Assembly: GCF_032362555.1 (NCBI RefSeq)
Contig: NC_083528.1
Span: 5,766,001 to 5,830,000 of the forward strand
Direction of reading: 5' to 3'
Origin: Amyelois transitella
Taxonomy: Eukaryota > Arthropoda > Insecta > Lepidoptera > Pyralidae
Length of the DNA: 64,000 nucleotides
A model generated the notes under the pieces. It saw nothing but the letters and a program-made list of their open reading frames with translations. It was not told the origin of the DNA and ran no database searches. How positions within the stretch are numbered: the first letter of the stretch is position 1; each line of letters begins with the position of its first letter. Positions 11,072-23,062 of this stretch are shown here, piece by piece. The position numbers and the translations under genes are program-made.

Positions 11072-12966
11072 AATATTTTAAAATAAAATTGAGACAAATT
11101 AATGAATTCATATTGAAGGTCTGACTTACTCTGTCGGGTCGGTTTTTTTTATTAGTTATAAAAAAATATGAATAAATTAAGAAAAGTATAGCTTTAATAT
11201 TGCCACTAAGATTCGTTTATATTTAAGGATAATTGTTTATGTAATTCCGTCCAATTTTATTGATATCGTGCCTTCAGATAGATAAGTTTAAGGTTCAAAT
11301 CCAGTATAAAGGAACCAGTGTTCTTATTTTTAATAAATTTTACCTTCAATGTTGCATTAAGGTCTGATGGACTGGAATCTAATTTTATTATATTTTGTCA
11401 ATATAAATTGTAAGAAAATATCTCCAGTTGAAATCTCGTTATACATGTTATACTAATAATAAACTTAAAGTATTGTTAATTACTATTTTTTTTTAATCAG
11501 TAGTGTAGTCAAATCTGTAGTCAAATCATTTTCTTCATCAATTAGTGTAGACCTTTGCTCAACTAAATATGTTTAATTCGGGATTGTTTTAAATATAAGA
11601 ATACATGTTATGACTAGATTTTAATATTAACAATGAAAGGAATTGGTCACAAAATTGATGATTAATGTTGGAAGCCATAAATTAACTAAGGAATTTTGAT
11701 TTCTTGATGTATGTGTAAATATTATATTACTTTAGAATATAACATAATAATTATGATTAAGCCTTATATTTTATTTAAGATAAATAAATATCGCGAAATG
11801 AAATCAATTATACAAAAATCATTGCATTAATTTCTCGAAGGGACCACCGAGCTAAAAATAATATTTTTATTAATAAGTTAATATTGACTGACGGATAATG
11901 CTTATAACATTAAGTTAATCTGTTGTAGCTATAAGTCTCATTTAAAATAAATAGTATAGTGAACAAGAATGCAATAATTTTGTGCCTTTTGTAATCATGT
12001 CTTGCCTATTCAAGATTATGTCAAACGTATCACGCCGTGTATATAGCATATCCAAAGATAAGAAAGATCTAGAATTTACAATAATTTTCTTTGCAACATT
12101 GCAAATGGCAATTTTAAAACATAGTAATAAGTTTATTATGAAATAATTCCACAGATTAACTCAATAAATATTTTTTTTTTATTAAACACAGCATTGTTCT
12201 TCATTTTTCACATTGTAAATCAGTGGGATATTTTAATACTTAAAGCTTATCCAAAAAGAGATCTTGCAAAGAGATCTATGTAGGTATTTAATTTTACATT
12301 TTGAATCCCAAAAAAAGTAACAGAAACCATTTCAATTATAAACCAAAATGTTTTTAAACACATCACATATTTTTAGTTTTACTTTACATGTCCTTTATGC
12401 CAAGTTTCGACGCTGAATAAAGGTATTCAGTGACTTGTATGTATTTCAATCTAAAAAGTCACATCAGCAACTTTCACGTAAGGGACGCTGTCCACCCCGT
12501 CAACCCTCGAGGCAGCTACCTCCAAAATCCAGTTTGTATACCTGTAATAAAATTATCTTATTATTAAACCGAGAGAAAGTGTCCATAAATAAAATAAATA
12601 ATTTAGAAGTTTTCGATGGTATAAATTATACTAATATTCAAATATTTTTTATAATTATCATTTTCAGATTTTGTTTCACTAGGTACTTACCTAGTTGTTC
12701 GCCGCCACGTTAGATATAGCTAACACTTTGTTTATGAAATTGTGAATATATCAATTATAAAGAAAATATCAAAAACTAGTAAACCGATTTCGATACCCGA
12801 CGAACTTTTTGACAGATTATATTTTAAATTTCATCAAAATCGGACAAACTGTTCGAAAGTTATCCCCTTACATACCTACATAAAAAATACGTTGCGTACG
12901 TTTGAGGAATATGAGCAAATACGTATAGAAATCAACAGATAGTTACAAAAATAGTAAATTTTAACA
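11072..12966. other. AT-rich intergenic DNA, no gene seen
   Basis: No convincing coding region. Several AATAAA-type motifs (11776, 11947, 12160 areas) could serve Magi polyadenylation, but none can be chosen. About 12736-12955 looks like a degenerate transposon fragment (AAACCGATTTCGATACCC, TCATCAAAATCGGACAAAC). Confidence 0.5.
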
Positions 12967-15900
12967 TCACCTATCGATCCTGGTGAAAACATCAGGCTTA
13001 TCATCAGTGCAGCTATCGTAGTATGAAGACAGGCCGACCAGCGTCTCTCCGATGACCATGGGGGCGCCCGAGTCCCCGAGGCAGATGCTACGGCCGGCCG
13101 CCGCGGCGCAGATAACCGCTATAATTTAATAATCCTACTTATGTTATAAATGCGAAAGTTTATAAGTATATCAGGATGTCAGTATGGATGTTTGTTACTC
13201 TTTCACGCAAAAACTACTGATCCGATTACGATGAAATTTGGTATGTAGGTAGCTGAAGACCCAGAATAACATATAGGCTACTTTTATCCCGGAGTTCCCG
13301 CGGGATTGATTCCACGCGGACGAAGTCGCGAGCGGCCTCTTACAAGTAATAATACATACATACAAACATATAGTCACGCCTTTATCGATAGGCCACGTTC
13401 AGCTATTTGGCTTTAAGATAGAATTAAGACTCAAAAAGTGACAGTTTGCTCTAGCCCATCGCCTAAAAGAAGAATCCCAAATTTATAAGCCTATCCCTTA
13501 GTCGCCTTTTACGACATCCATGGGAAAGATGGAGTGGAGTGGTCCTATTCTTTTTTCTATTGGTGCCGTGAACCACACGGCACATAGGTACATCACTTCG
13601 TAGTAGTACCTACATTACTACAATCACATTGCGAAGGTAAAAAAGTAGTAATGTAATATTTCGTAAGTAGGTACCTACCTTCTTATTCAGGTATTGAATT
13701 TCAAATAAAAATACTTTATTTGCTATACAATTGGTGTTCAAATGCGGTACAATTATAGGTGTTACAAAGCATTTAACCAGTCATGGCATGCAAAATGCAT
13801 TTCGTAGTACGGAACATTAAAGACACCAAAAAAAATCAATCTTTACTTGAATTTACTTACGGTCAGCGATTTCAACGGCTTCGGAATCCGCGTAGCTGGC
13901 CTGGCACTCTTCCAGCGGCAGTTTGTTCATGTTGACTGTCTTCAAAGTGTCCAGTTGAGGCCCACTTGCCTGGAAATTGCCATGAAATCACGTCGTAATC
14001 ACGCCTATATGCTTTGCAGGGTAGACAAAGTCAAATTCAAAATTTTTATTCATTATTTTGGGACATTTCTACCTCACTTATCTTTTGGTTTCACAACATT
14101 GGTTGACGTCAAATTAACTAAGTTTACTGCCGCTTCCAAAGCGTCAGTTCAGAAGAAGAGGTAACAAACTGCACTGCAGCATTTTCTTCAGTCCTGGTAG
14201 TAGTTAAGTGCTAAAATTGGAATTTACCTTCATGGTTTGTTTCCTACCTATGTGTGCAGATATATAATTTTTTTATTTTGCTTTTTCTCTGTCATATAGG
14301 TAATGAGAGAGTGTACTGATTTTTTTATTATATCCACTCCGGTCCGAGATTGTGAATTTAACAGACACCATAAGTAAGTTGAGAAAATATCTGGTATCAC
14401 GTTGGAAATTATTTTTATAACTGCAACTACCTCATAATCTGCCTGTGTATATTTTCGATACACATTACCAGGTTATGGTTCCTTCACTCCCTTCCTACGA
14501 CATCCACAAGATGTAGGTAGTAACAATACTCACAGATTCGAATCCCCAGCTTACGATCTTAACCTGGTACCCGTCCGGGATGAAGGTGTCCTGTGGCGGG
14601 ATGTAGAGCACCCCGATGGTGTCCGTGATGCCCAGGGGACTGTCCAACACCGCCAGGGCTATATCCCCAGCCCTTAGTTGGAAAAAAAAAATGAAAATTA
14701 AAGAAAGCGTGAAGCTGAATAAGGGATAGACTTACAAACTTGGGATTCTTTTTTAGGCGATGGGCTAGCAACCTGTCACTATTTGAATCTCAATTCTATC
14801 ATTAAGCCAAATAGCTGAACGTGGTCATTCAGTCTTTTCAAGACTGTTGGCTCTGTCTACCCCGCAAGGGATATAGACGTGACAATATGTATGTATGTAT
14901 GTATGAAAATTATAGAAAGCGTGAAGCTGAACGCGGCCATTCAGTCTTTTCAAGACTTTGGCTCTGTCTACCCCGCAAAGGATATAGACGTGACCATATG
15001 TATGTATGAAAATTAAAATTAATTCATCTATCTCAATTCCATCAATAAGCCAAGCTGTCGTGGTCTTTCAAGCTTTTCGAGAGTGCTCGCTCTGTCTTCC
15101 CCGTAAAGGATAAAGTAATTTATGATGTTATTGATGACTAGCTTTTACCCGCAGCTTCGCCCGCGTGTATTTAGCGCAATCTACAAAAAAGCGACGAAAT
15201 TAGAACCACATAGTTACAAAACGGAACTAGTTTGGCGCCACTTATAAAATAATACAGGTTTTTCGCAAATACCACGGGAACTATACACCCTATGTCCTTC
15301 TCCAATCTTTTAATTACATGATATTTCAAGAAGATTTTTGGCGGAAGCGATGATAATGGCTCGACCGCCACCTAACGGAAGATCTTCCGCCAGGCTAGGT
15401 TTTATGGGGAACCGCGCGACAGACAATGTTGTACCCGAGGTTGTATATGTATATGCACGGATTGCGCCACAGCCTGATTCAGTAGATAACTCGTGAAGAG
15501 GTAACAAACAATAAAAAACTCACTTTCGCGTTTATAATAATAGTTGGAATGGACTCGAGTTTAATATGTACGACTGAAATAGGATCTAACGTAACCATTC
15601 CTTTATGCAGTTGGAAGAAAAAAAAGGGTAAAAATGTTTACCTAGGTGTCTCCTCGTAGCTGGGGTGCTTGATGACGTCACTGATGAAGCGCAGGGTGCC
15701 GCCCACCATGCTGTCGGTGGAACCGGCGCGGACCACCATGTTGCTGATCACAGCTTGCCTGTGACAGGTATAATACTTATTATCGAAGCATACCTGTAGG
15801 TATATAGAAGTTTTAAATGGTAGGTACCTAATACAATAGTTACTAATACCAGGTGTTTCTCTTCAAAATACTAATGTTCCTAGTATAAACCTATGTGAGA

Positions 15901-17180
15901 GAATCGCGTCTATTTTTGATAGGGATAGGCTTACAAACTTGGGATTCTTTTTTAGGCGATGGGCTAGCACCCTGTCACTATTTGAATCTCAATTTCTATC
16001 ATTAAGCCAAATAGCTGTAGGTACGTGGCCATTCAGTCTTTTAAAGACTGTTGGCTCTGTCTACCCCGCAAGGGATATAGACGTGACCATAACGATTTAC
16101 AAGCTTATAGCGGGAGCGATGATTCTGGCTTGAACGCGACAAAGGGAAAATGTAGCAAATTAGAAAAGTATTAATTACAACATTGTACCTAACAGTTAAA
16201 AAGCAATAGTTTAAAAAAGAATTGACTTACGTAAAGCAATACCCCGAAGTCAGAACATGGAATGAAGACACCAAGGACCCCACACATCGCTGAATGAAGA
16301 TCTGAGGCCCAGGGTAGTAATACACGATGGAGACGATGTAAGGGAACTCCTGGATGGTCGTGGGGGTGCCTCCTACTATCCTGGGCTCGGGGGCCGTGGA
16401 CACAGAGGCTGTTGGATTAAATTAACTTCAGCCGTAGAAATTGAAATAATCCTAAGTGTATTGTTCCGATTTATATAACTTCAAACAATCGGGATCCAAT
16501 GATAATAAAGTTCATACTTAGCGGTCACAGTTCCAATACTCAAATGTTTTATAAGTATTTTTTTTATACGGGACAAATTACACAGATCAGGTCAGCGTCA
16601 AATTTATGTTAGTGGTTCAAAACTCAATTAAACTGCTATGAGTCTGACCTTGGTCAGTTGTTTTTGATGTTTATGAATAAACCCTATATGACTGTTTCGT
16701 ATTTTTGTTATATTATTTATTTATGATCAATAAAGTAAACTGTTTATTCTTTCAAACAAACAAACAATAGAATTTGGATATGCGTGCCAATAGTCTGAAA
16801 ACACCGCAGACCGGACAAAGTGAGAAGAAAATGTAGAAAAGCAAACTCAAAACCCCGAAGAACTATGGAGAGTTTGGAAATGCGAAGATGAGAGGCAGTG
16901 AGATCAATCCAAATTAGATTTGTTGAATAAAGAGACAGCCAGCCATCTTGTTTCTTCAATGAAGATCGGCGTACAGCTGGTGGACAGTCAACACAGAAAC
17001 ACCTCCTTTTTATAAGTTGGATTTTTTAGACTTAAAAGCACGTCATCCTATAAGGATGCGACGATGAACGAGCTAATGATTTTATGCATTTTTTTTGGAG
17101 AATTCCCATGGGAATAACAGTGCAAAGTACATACCAATCGACAGAAGAGCCAGTATCACAAATAATTTTAGAGATGTCAT
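12967..17180 (-). CDS. Chymotrypsin-like serine protease homologue (His to Tyr), C-terminally truncated
   Basis: Secreted S1-family protein, six exons: 17180-17135, 16408-16231, 15758-15642, 14672-14534, 13969-13861, 13118-12967 (741 bases, 246 residues). The signal peptide MTSLKLFVILALLSIA is followed by the activation junction R|IVGG. The position of the catalytic His reads LTSGYCF, so His is Tyr, though the neighbouring Cys is kept. The Asp (GDIALAVL) and Ser (CLGDSGAP) are present, and the S1 base residue is Ser, chymotrypsin-like. It stops at TRIDR-TGA, 14 residues before the end of the paralogue at 21100-23062, so the C-terminal helix is lost. All splice sites are GT-AG and the frame is intact, so it may be expressed as a non-catalytic homologue or be an early pseudogene. 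The intron after 15758-15642 is absent from the paralogue. Confidence 0.82.
13133..13342 (+). mobile_element. Helitron-like H3 in last intron of the first protease gene
   Basis: Starts A|TCCTACTTATGTTATAAATG; the expected CTAG end is degraded (CTCTTACAAG). Followed at 13368-13590 by an inverted family A SINE ending at the ACCACACGGCAC head motif. Confidence 0.6.
13368..13590 (-). repeat. SINE family A, inverted
   Basis: Head at the right (GTGCCGTGAACCACACGGCA). The left end lacks the stretch between the tail and GATAGGCCACGTTC, an internal deletion. Confidence 0.7.
14031..14195 (+). repeat. Repeat family E
   Basis: Carries the AAATTCAAAATTTTTATTCA start and the ACTGCACTGCAGCATTTTCT end seen at 2752-2945. 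Lies in an intron of the first protease gene. Confidence 0.65.
14725..15005 (+). repeat. SINE family A with duplicated 3' end
   Basis: A 5'-truncated copy (14725-14905) with a TATGTATGTATG tail is followed by a second copy of only the last ~80 bases (14930-15005), joined through a repeat of the host sequence GAAAATTA(A/T)AGAAAGCGTG. This suggests local duplication. Confidence 0.7.
15138..15548 (-). mobile_element. Helitron-like element, family H2
   Basis: Ends CTAG at 15138-15141 (minus-strand 3' end) and starts TCCAACTATTATTATAAACG at 15548. A related copy is at 55710-55945. It makes up much of the intron that only this protease paralogue has. Confidence 0.5.
15905..16095 (+). repeat. SINE family A, 5'-truncated
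   Basis: Starts inside the TTTTGATAGGGATAGGCTTA block and ends GGATATAGACGTGACCATAA without a TATG array. Confidence 0.65.
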
Positions 17181-17524
17181 ACTGAATTTCTTTTTATGTG
17201 CCTATGCCCTGGGCGATGCACTCAAAATAATGAGACTACTGAATTAATGATCAATAAATCAGTCCAATTTATAATTGGACAGTAGGAGTTTAATTTATTT
17301 ATTAACTTTATTTATAGAATCTTTATACAGGGTGTTAATTTTAATGAAAGGACAAAATCAGACAATGTTACGCATTTATTGCACAATAAATAATAAAAAC
17401 CAATAACCCTTGTTGAACTCAGATTTTTCAAATAACAATTTTAATTAAAAAAAATTGAATTTTGCGCTTAGGTCTTTTCTCAAAACATTTCTGCACGGTA
17501 GGTACATTACCATTTTCTTTATAA

Positions 17525-17690
17525 TAACATACAAACATACATATAATCATGTCTATATTCCTTGCAAAGGTAGACAGAATGTGGCTATCAGTTTCCAAGT
17601 CTGTTGTTCTTGGAAACTAATAGCCACATTCAGCTGTCTAGTACTAAATGCATAGGAGATTAAGTGGTCCTATTTTTTTTCTATTGGTGA
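17525..17690 (-). repeat. SINE family A fragment containing a hairpin
   Basis: Normal inverted tail at the left, then a 23-base inverted repeat (17577-17599 and 17609-17631, one mismatch, 9-base loop) made from a folded-back copy of the GTGGCTATCAG region. It then resumes as the head part. Confidence 0.65.
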
Positions 17691-18035
17691 ATAATTCAGC
17701 TTCTTTAAACAAATAAATTGTCATTGACACAACAACAGCAACAGTGGTAAGAGGAGACTGGCCAAAGTTCATTTTATATTCGTCAAAAAGACGTCACGTT
17801 CGCTAATTCGTTAAAATTATTACTTTTATAATTTGTTAAAATAACTGAAAATCTTTTTATATTTATTCAAAAACACAAAATGAAACACCCTGTACAAGTC
17901 CGCCAATAAGTCCTGATTATCATTACTGGCAATCTCACACGTACTCTTTATCTACATATATATAATTGCTAACATCGCTGATAACAAGGAAATTATTTCG
18001 GACTTGGTTTTAATACGTACCAATAATAAATAAAT
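17691..18035. other. Intergenic DNA, nothing recognised
   Basis: Sequence upstream of the first protease gene. I see no promoter element that I can defend and no coding region. Confidence 0.4.
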
Positions 18036-18274
18036 AAGTATATACGGGACAAATTACACTGATTGAGTTAGCCTCGAAGTAAGTTCGAGACTTGTGTTAC
18101 GAGATACTAACTCAACGATACTATATTTTATAATAAATACTTATATAGATAAACATCCAAGACCCAGAGCAATCAGAAAAAGTTCTTTTCTCATCATGCC
18201 CTGGCCGGGATTCGAACCCGGGACCTACGGTGTCACAGACAAGTGTGCTACCGCTGCGCCACAGAGGCCGTCCG
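18036..18274 (-). repeat. SINE family B, full length
   Basis: The minus-strand head has an A-box (TGGCGCAGCGG) and a B-box (GGTTCGAATCC, ~18207-18217). It is intact to the GGACAAATTACACTGATTG tail. A short inverted family A piece follows at 18277-18330. Confidence 0.8.
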
Positions 18275-18422
18275 TATAATTACGTCTATATCCCTTGCGG
18301 GGTAGACAGAGCCAACAGTATTAAAATATGTACTCGAATGCCACGAAATTGAGATTCTGATACTGACCTGAGTCACTGTTGCTTGCACTAGCACATCGCA
18401 TAAAAAAAGACAGATGTGTTAT

Positions 18423-20319
18423 CCCTTTAATTCGCAGCGTTAGATATACATAACACACACATTTCGAAAATTCTACCTTCAAAACAATATCGATTCTACA
18501 GCGGTTTTTTCGATAAGTTAGTTAAAGACATCACTACCCACCCATAGCAAAATATAAAACGTTATTAAGTTGTAAATTTTGAAATTGAGGTACAAAATAG
18601 CGTCCCGACCACGAACTGCTCCCGCGCACAAGGTAAGAAATATTATTTTTATTTAATTAAAAGCATGATTTTTCGTTATATTTTACATTAAATATGTTTT
18701 TATGTTTGCATTCTACAATTATTAGTACAAAATATTACTAACAAAGTCATTTTCTATAACATGTAAAAGTGGAATGATAGCTACAATTAACATTGCGAAG
18801 CTAACGGTGATTGAGGCGAAGTTACGAATGTTAACAATAACTAACATTGCGAAATGATGAGCAATATATTTAGGCTTTTTTATTTTAAATAACCATGGTG
18901 TTGGAGGGTGTTTGCATGAATGGTGGCTTGATTTTGTTCTAGCATAAGTTGCGCTTAGAGCGTGTGAAGAAGATTCTGGTCCTCATCTCTCTGGATAGCA
19001 GTATATCAGACGGTGACAAAGAGATAGTAAAAGACGAAACTGTTTATAGTTCTGCACTTCCCTCTCTAGATTCCTCTTTGGAACGTCTGAATATTATAGA
19101 CGAGTCACATGATGATACGCTTTTGCCTGAAGACGTGATACCATCCACTCCGTCTATTTCCGAAGTTCTCGCATCACATAATTTACCACAAGATTTGCCT
19201 GCCATTCAATCAATATCATCTGTCTTGTCGGTTCCACCAACTCCTGAAGCTTCAAGTGTGCCCAAGATCACTCGTTCAAGAAAGAGACCTTTACCAACCT
19301 TGTTGATAAAAAAAAGACAGCATTCATTAAAAAAAACCTTTGAATTTTGAATGGGAAGGCGGCAGATTTAAATAAACTGCAATTTTGGATGAAATAACTT
19401 TTATTAAATTTTGCTCTGAATCAAAGTCGCCATCTGAATACTATTTCGATTTCTTTAATGAAGATGTTATAAAAATAATTATAGAAAACACAAATTTATA
19501 TGCCGTTCAAAAATTTCTAAAAAGTTTCAATTTCAATTTGAGTTTAAAGCGTTACGAACAGATACGTCAATTTTTACACTTTGTCGACAATACCCAACCA
19601 AATGATGATCGTTATTTCAAAGTTCGGCCGATTTTTGAAGTAATACGTCAAAACTGTCTTAAAATAGAAGAAGAACATTGGTACAGTGTTGATGAAATGA
19701 TGGTGCCCTATAAAGGAACCAGAGCAAAAAAGCAAAGAAGTGGGGTTTTAAAATATTTGTCAGGGCAGAAGTATCTGGTAAGTAAAAAAAATCAAAAGCC
19801 GACGGGACGTAGGCCTTCTGATGCAATTCGCCGTGACCACGTGGGTCACATGCCTGACTTCATAGCAACTCCAGGCAAAAAAAATTTTGTAAGAATGGTA
19901 TGACAACTGTTATATGTTCTAAATGTTATTTGAGATTATGTTTTGAGAAAAAATGCAACTGTTTTAAAAATTTTCATGATCAATAATATTTTTTGGTTCA
20001 TGACAGTTTTTAAAAGAGTTCCATTAAACCATTCTATATTTTTGAAGATATAATAATAATAAATGTTTAAAAAAATCAATAGAAATTTTATTTTTATTTT
20101 CCTGTAGCTTTCGCATTGTTAAAAATACATAACGGTATTTTTGAACACTAAAATGCTGGCCACTTCGTAATGTTACGTATTTTAAACATCCATTTATTAA
20201 AAAAATATATATAATTAAATTTTTTAAATATTTTTTAGATTTAGTATATTACATTACTAAATCAAATAATTAAAAAAATATAACAATTTTTAATACAATT
20301 CTTGTTGCGAACTAAAGGG
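18423..20319 (+). mobile_element. piggyBac-like DNA transposon, internally deleted
   Basis: Terminal inverted repeats CCCTTTAATTCGCA (18423) and TGCGAACTAAAGGG (ending 20319) differ at one base in 14. They are flanked by TTAT on both sides (18419-18422 and 20320-20323). Subterminal motifs of the type TTCGYAATGTTA occur near both ends (about 18797, 18850, 20110, 20165). The element holds a damaged transposase of the DDE_Tnp_1_7 (piggyBac) family. At 1.9 kb it is shorter than a complete element. Confidence 0.85.
18949..19903 (+). pseudogene. piggyBac-family transposase remnant
   Basis: The N-terminal part (18949-19350) is acidic and Ser/Pro-rich. It ends with a frameshift at about 19345, where a +1 frame continues FEWEGGRFK and then meets a TAA. 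The frame reopens at 19385 and runs to 19903. It includes YEQIRQFLHFVDN and SVDEMMVPYKGTRAKK, the region of the first catalytic Asp of the family. After VLKYLSGQKYLV it jumps directly to a C-terminal-like segment (GRRPSDAIRRDHVGHMP), so the middle of the catalytic domain, several hundred residues, is deleted. It cannot code active transposase. Confidence 0.8.
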
Positions 20320-20323
20320 TTAT

Positions 20324-21099
20324 TAGAAGATTATCTATACCTATAATACCTACTTTTTTTTCAATGGTGATTGCTGTAGCCTGTACCAAAATACGTGCGC
20401 GCCATCTATTGACCCTAAAAAGAACATTAAGGTTGTGTTCCTTTAGACATCAGTAGATGGCGCTAACGTCTACCACAGACCTTATGATTTTCATGCTAAT
20501 TAATTTGAGTCTTTTTCTGTAGATGGCACTTACTAACTTTTCAAGTTGACAACAAAATTGTCCGAATTGTCATTTAAATCCGTCACATTAACATCTGTCA
20601 TTGTGAAGGAATGTTGCTATCTCTGTTAAGATATTTCCCTATAAGCGCCAACAGACATATCTTTTATATTCTTAATTTAATAAATAATAATTATATTTTC
20701 TTTCTTTTCTATTGACTTAACTAAGGAGGCACGCTTTTCAGTCATGCATTCTCTTTGTTTAAAACATGCCGCTGAGTATTATTTGATTTTTGAAAATTTA
20801 TTATTTTTTATATTGCTTATAAATTAATTCATAGCTAGAAAGCAGTGTACATGATATTTTTTATCTTCTTACAAGTTCTAAATCATCATCAGTTGTTGTT
20901 GTTGAAAACTGAATGAAAATTCATTCAGCACTTTTCGAGTTTATTGCGAATAGACAATCACACAGACGCGGCGGGGCACTTAATTTTATAAATATAAAGC
21001 GAATTAGTTACCTTTCAAGGTTTTCAAATACTTTAGTAAAAAACCGTTCAATTTAGTAACATGTTTATTTCAGACTATTTTTGCCAGTGCACCAACGGA
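20324..21099. other. Intergenic DNA 3' of the second protease gene
   Basis: AT-rich. A pair of inverted GCCATCTATTGACC / AGTAGATGGCGC motifs (20400 and 20453) hints at a small non-autonomous element, not resolved. No gene seen. Confidence 0.4.
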
Positions 21100-23062
21100 T
21101 CATCCCGTGGGAGGTATGGCATGTTCCAGTATCCAGCCAGTGTGGCGATCGATCCTGGTGAAGACGTCGGGACTCGAGTCATCACAGCTGGCGTAGTAAG
21201 AAGACAAGCCGACTAGGGTCTCGCCGATAATCATAGGAGCTCCGGAGTCACCGTTACACATACTTGTATTGTCAGCAGCAGCACATATCACATCTAATGA
21301 AAAAAAAACATAATCAAGATTTAATTAGCTACTTATATCGTTTATCATTTAAAACCTATATATAATTTACTACATATGTGTGGGGTACGCGTTTCAGGAG
21401 ATGGCTTCGATGATTTTTTTTATATGGATAATATGTGACACTCATATGTACCAAATTTTGACACTAAAATTCTAAGGCGCAGTGTAATAGCTTGATTTCT
21501 AATATTAAACACTTTTTAAATCTTATGATAAAAAGATTTACTTACGATCGTAAATTGAGACACTTTCGGAGTCTTCGTACACAGTTTGGCACTCCGCTTG
21601 AGGAATGGTATTCGAGTTAATCTTTTTTAGCTCGTTGATCTGAGGGCCCTCTTCCTGAAATTAATAATTTTGGAATTTTTGCAGACTATTTTTCTATGTA
21701 ATATTTTTACCATTTAGCGACCATAAAATTTGGAATTATATGTAAGACCATTATTCGTATTTCTATCGATATATATTCAATATAGTTTGTAAATATGTGG
21801 CAGGTACATAAGTATTTAGATAATTTCAATTATTATTCTCTTGCATCAATGCGCATGATTTAATTAGATTTAACAACTTACACTTTCAAATCCCCAGCTT
21901 ACAACTTCGACTGGATATCCATCAGGAATATATGTTTCTTGAGGAGGAATGTACACAATGTTTACGGAGTCGGTTATTCCTATAGGGGAAGCCAACACGA
22001 CTATAGCGACGTCTCCAGCCCTGGGTGACTCTTGGTAGTCAGGGTGTTTGATCACGTCCTGAATAGCAACCACATTCCCACCAGACAGACTGGTGGTGGA
22101 GCCAACTCGTACTTGTACATTATCCAGGTTTGCCCCACTGAAATAATATTAAAATGTTCTTTCAGCTCATCCCTAAACCAGATAAGAATAAAACATACCA
22201 TACATTCAAATCTCTAGACCCAAAGGTTTAGCCGAAAATATCGGCCAATCAGTTACTTTTTGTTCTCTTTAGGACTATCTTTGAACGCCCAAGCAGGTCC
22301 AAGCTACCTGTTTTCTATTGCTACATTATGTCAGAGCAATTAAACTTTAACCACTTACGTGAAGCAGTATGCAGTAGTAAGCACGTGCCATGATGAGATC
22401 AAAGAGCCAACACATCTTTGTATGTTGATATTGGCATTTGAATACAAATACTCGATGGAAACTACGAACGGGTACTCGATTATCGTAGTAGGGGTTCCAC
22501 CCACAATGCGAGTTTCAGGTGATGCTGATGCTGCGGAACAAGAAATAAGTAGTAACTACTTATCATTACTTTATTTACTACACACTACGGTTACTAGCGT
22601 TTGCAGAATACGTTTGTAACTCTTTTTCAGGCTAGTTTGATCATTCCAGACTGATATATTTTTATAAAAATAGTATCTTTAAAAATCTGACTTAGTTATT
22701 TTCTTTAGAGCATGAACATTATTAAAACATAAATGAATATAATATAAGAATATAGAATAAAAATATAAAGTAAACATTATAAATCACGTAATTTCAATAA
22801 AGATGGTATCAGATTCATTTACTTTAATGTTGTACTTGTACATCGTTAGTTTTTAGACCACTGCTAAAACCTACGAGATACGTACGTGATTACGAAATAA
22901 CAGAGCAGGCCTTATTGCCTGTTTGGAATGGACGTCACTGATAATGTAGTCTAGTCAGGTTTTTGGAGTTCGTTTAAAACTTATTATTATAAAATCTAGT
23001 TTTTTATGCTACTTACCGGATATTGTAAGAGTGAGCACCAAGCAAACTAATTTAAGCACCAT
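21100..23062 (-). CDS. Chymotrypsin-like serine protease homologue (His to Tyr)
   Basis: Secreted S1-family protein, five exons: 23062-23017, 22530-22359, 22137-21882, 21654-21546, 21293-21100 (777 bases, 258 residues). The signal peptide MVLKLVCLVLTLTIS and a short propeptide lead to R|IVGG. The catalytic His motif reads WHVLTTAYCF, with Tyr instead of His and the adjacent disulphide Cys kept. The Asp (GDVAIVVL) and the Ser (MCNGDSGAP) remain, and Ser is at the S1 base position. The C-terminus is complete (TRIDRHTGWILEH...). Closely related to the gene at 12967-17180, so the pair arose by duplication. Both share the His-to-Tyr change and GDSGAP in place of GDSGGP, so the loss predates the duplication. 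Likely a pseudoprotease; its partner is unknown. Confidence 0.87.

Noticed and set aside
18949..19903. Active piggyBac transposase or domesticated gene
   Set aside because: Frameshift, internal stop and a large deletion within the catalytic region; flanking inverted repeats show it is just an element remnant.
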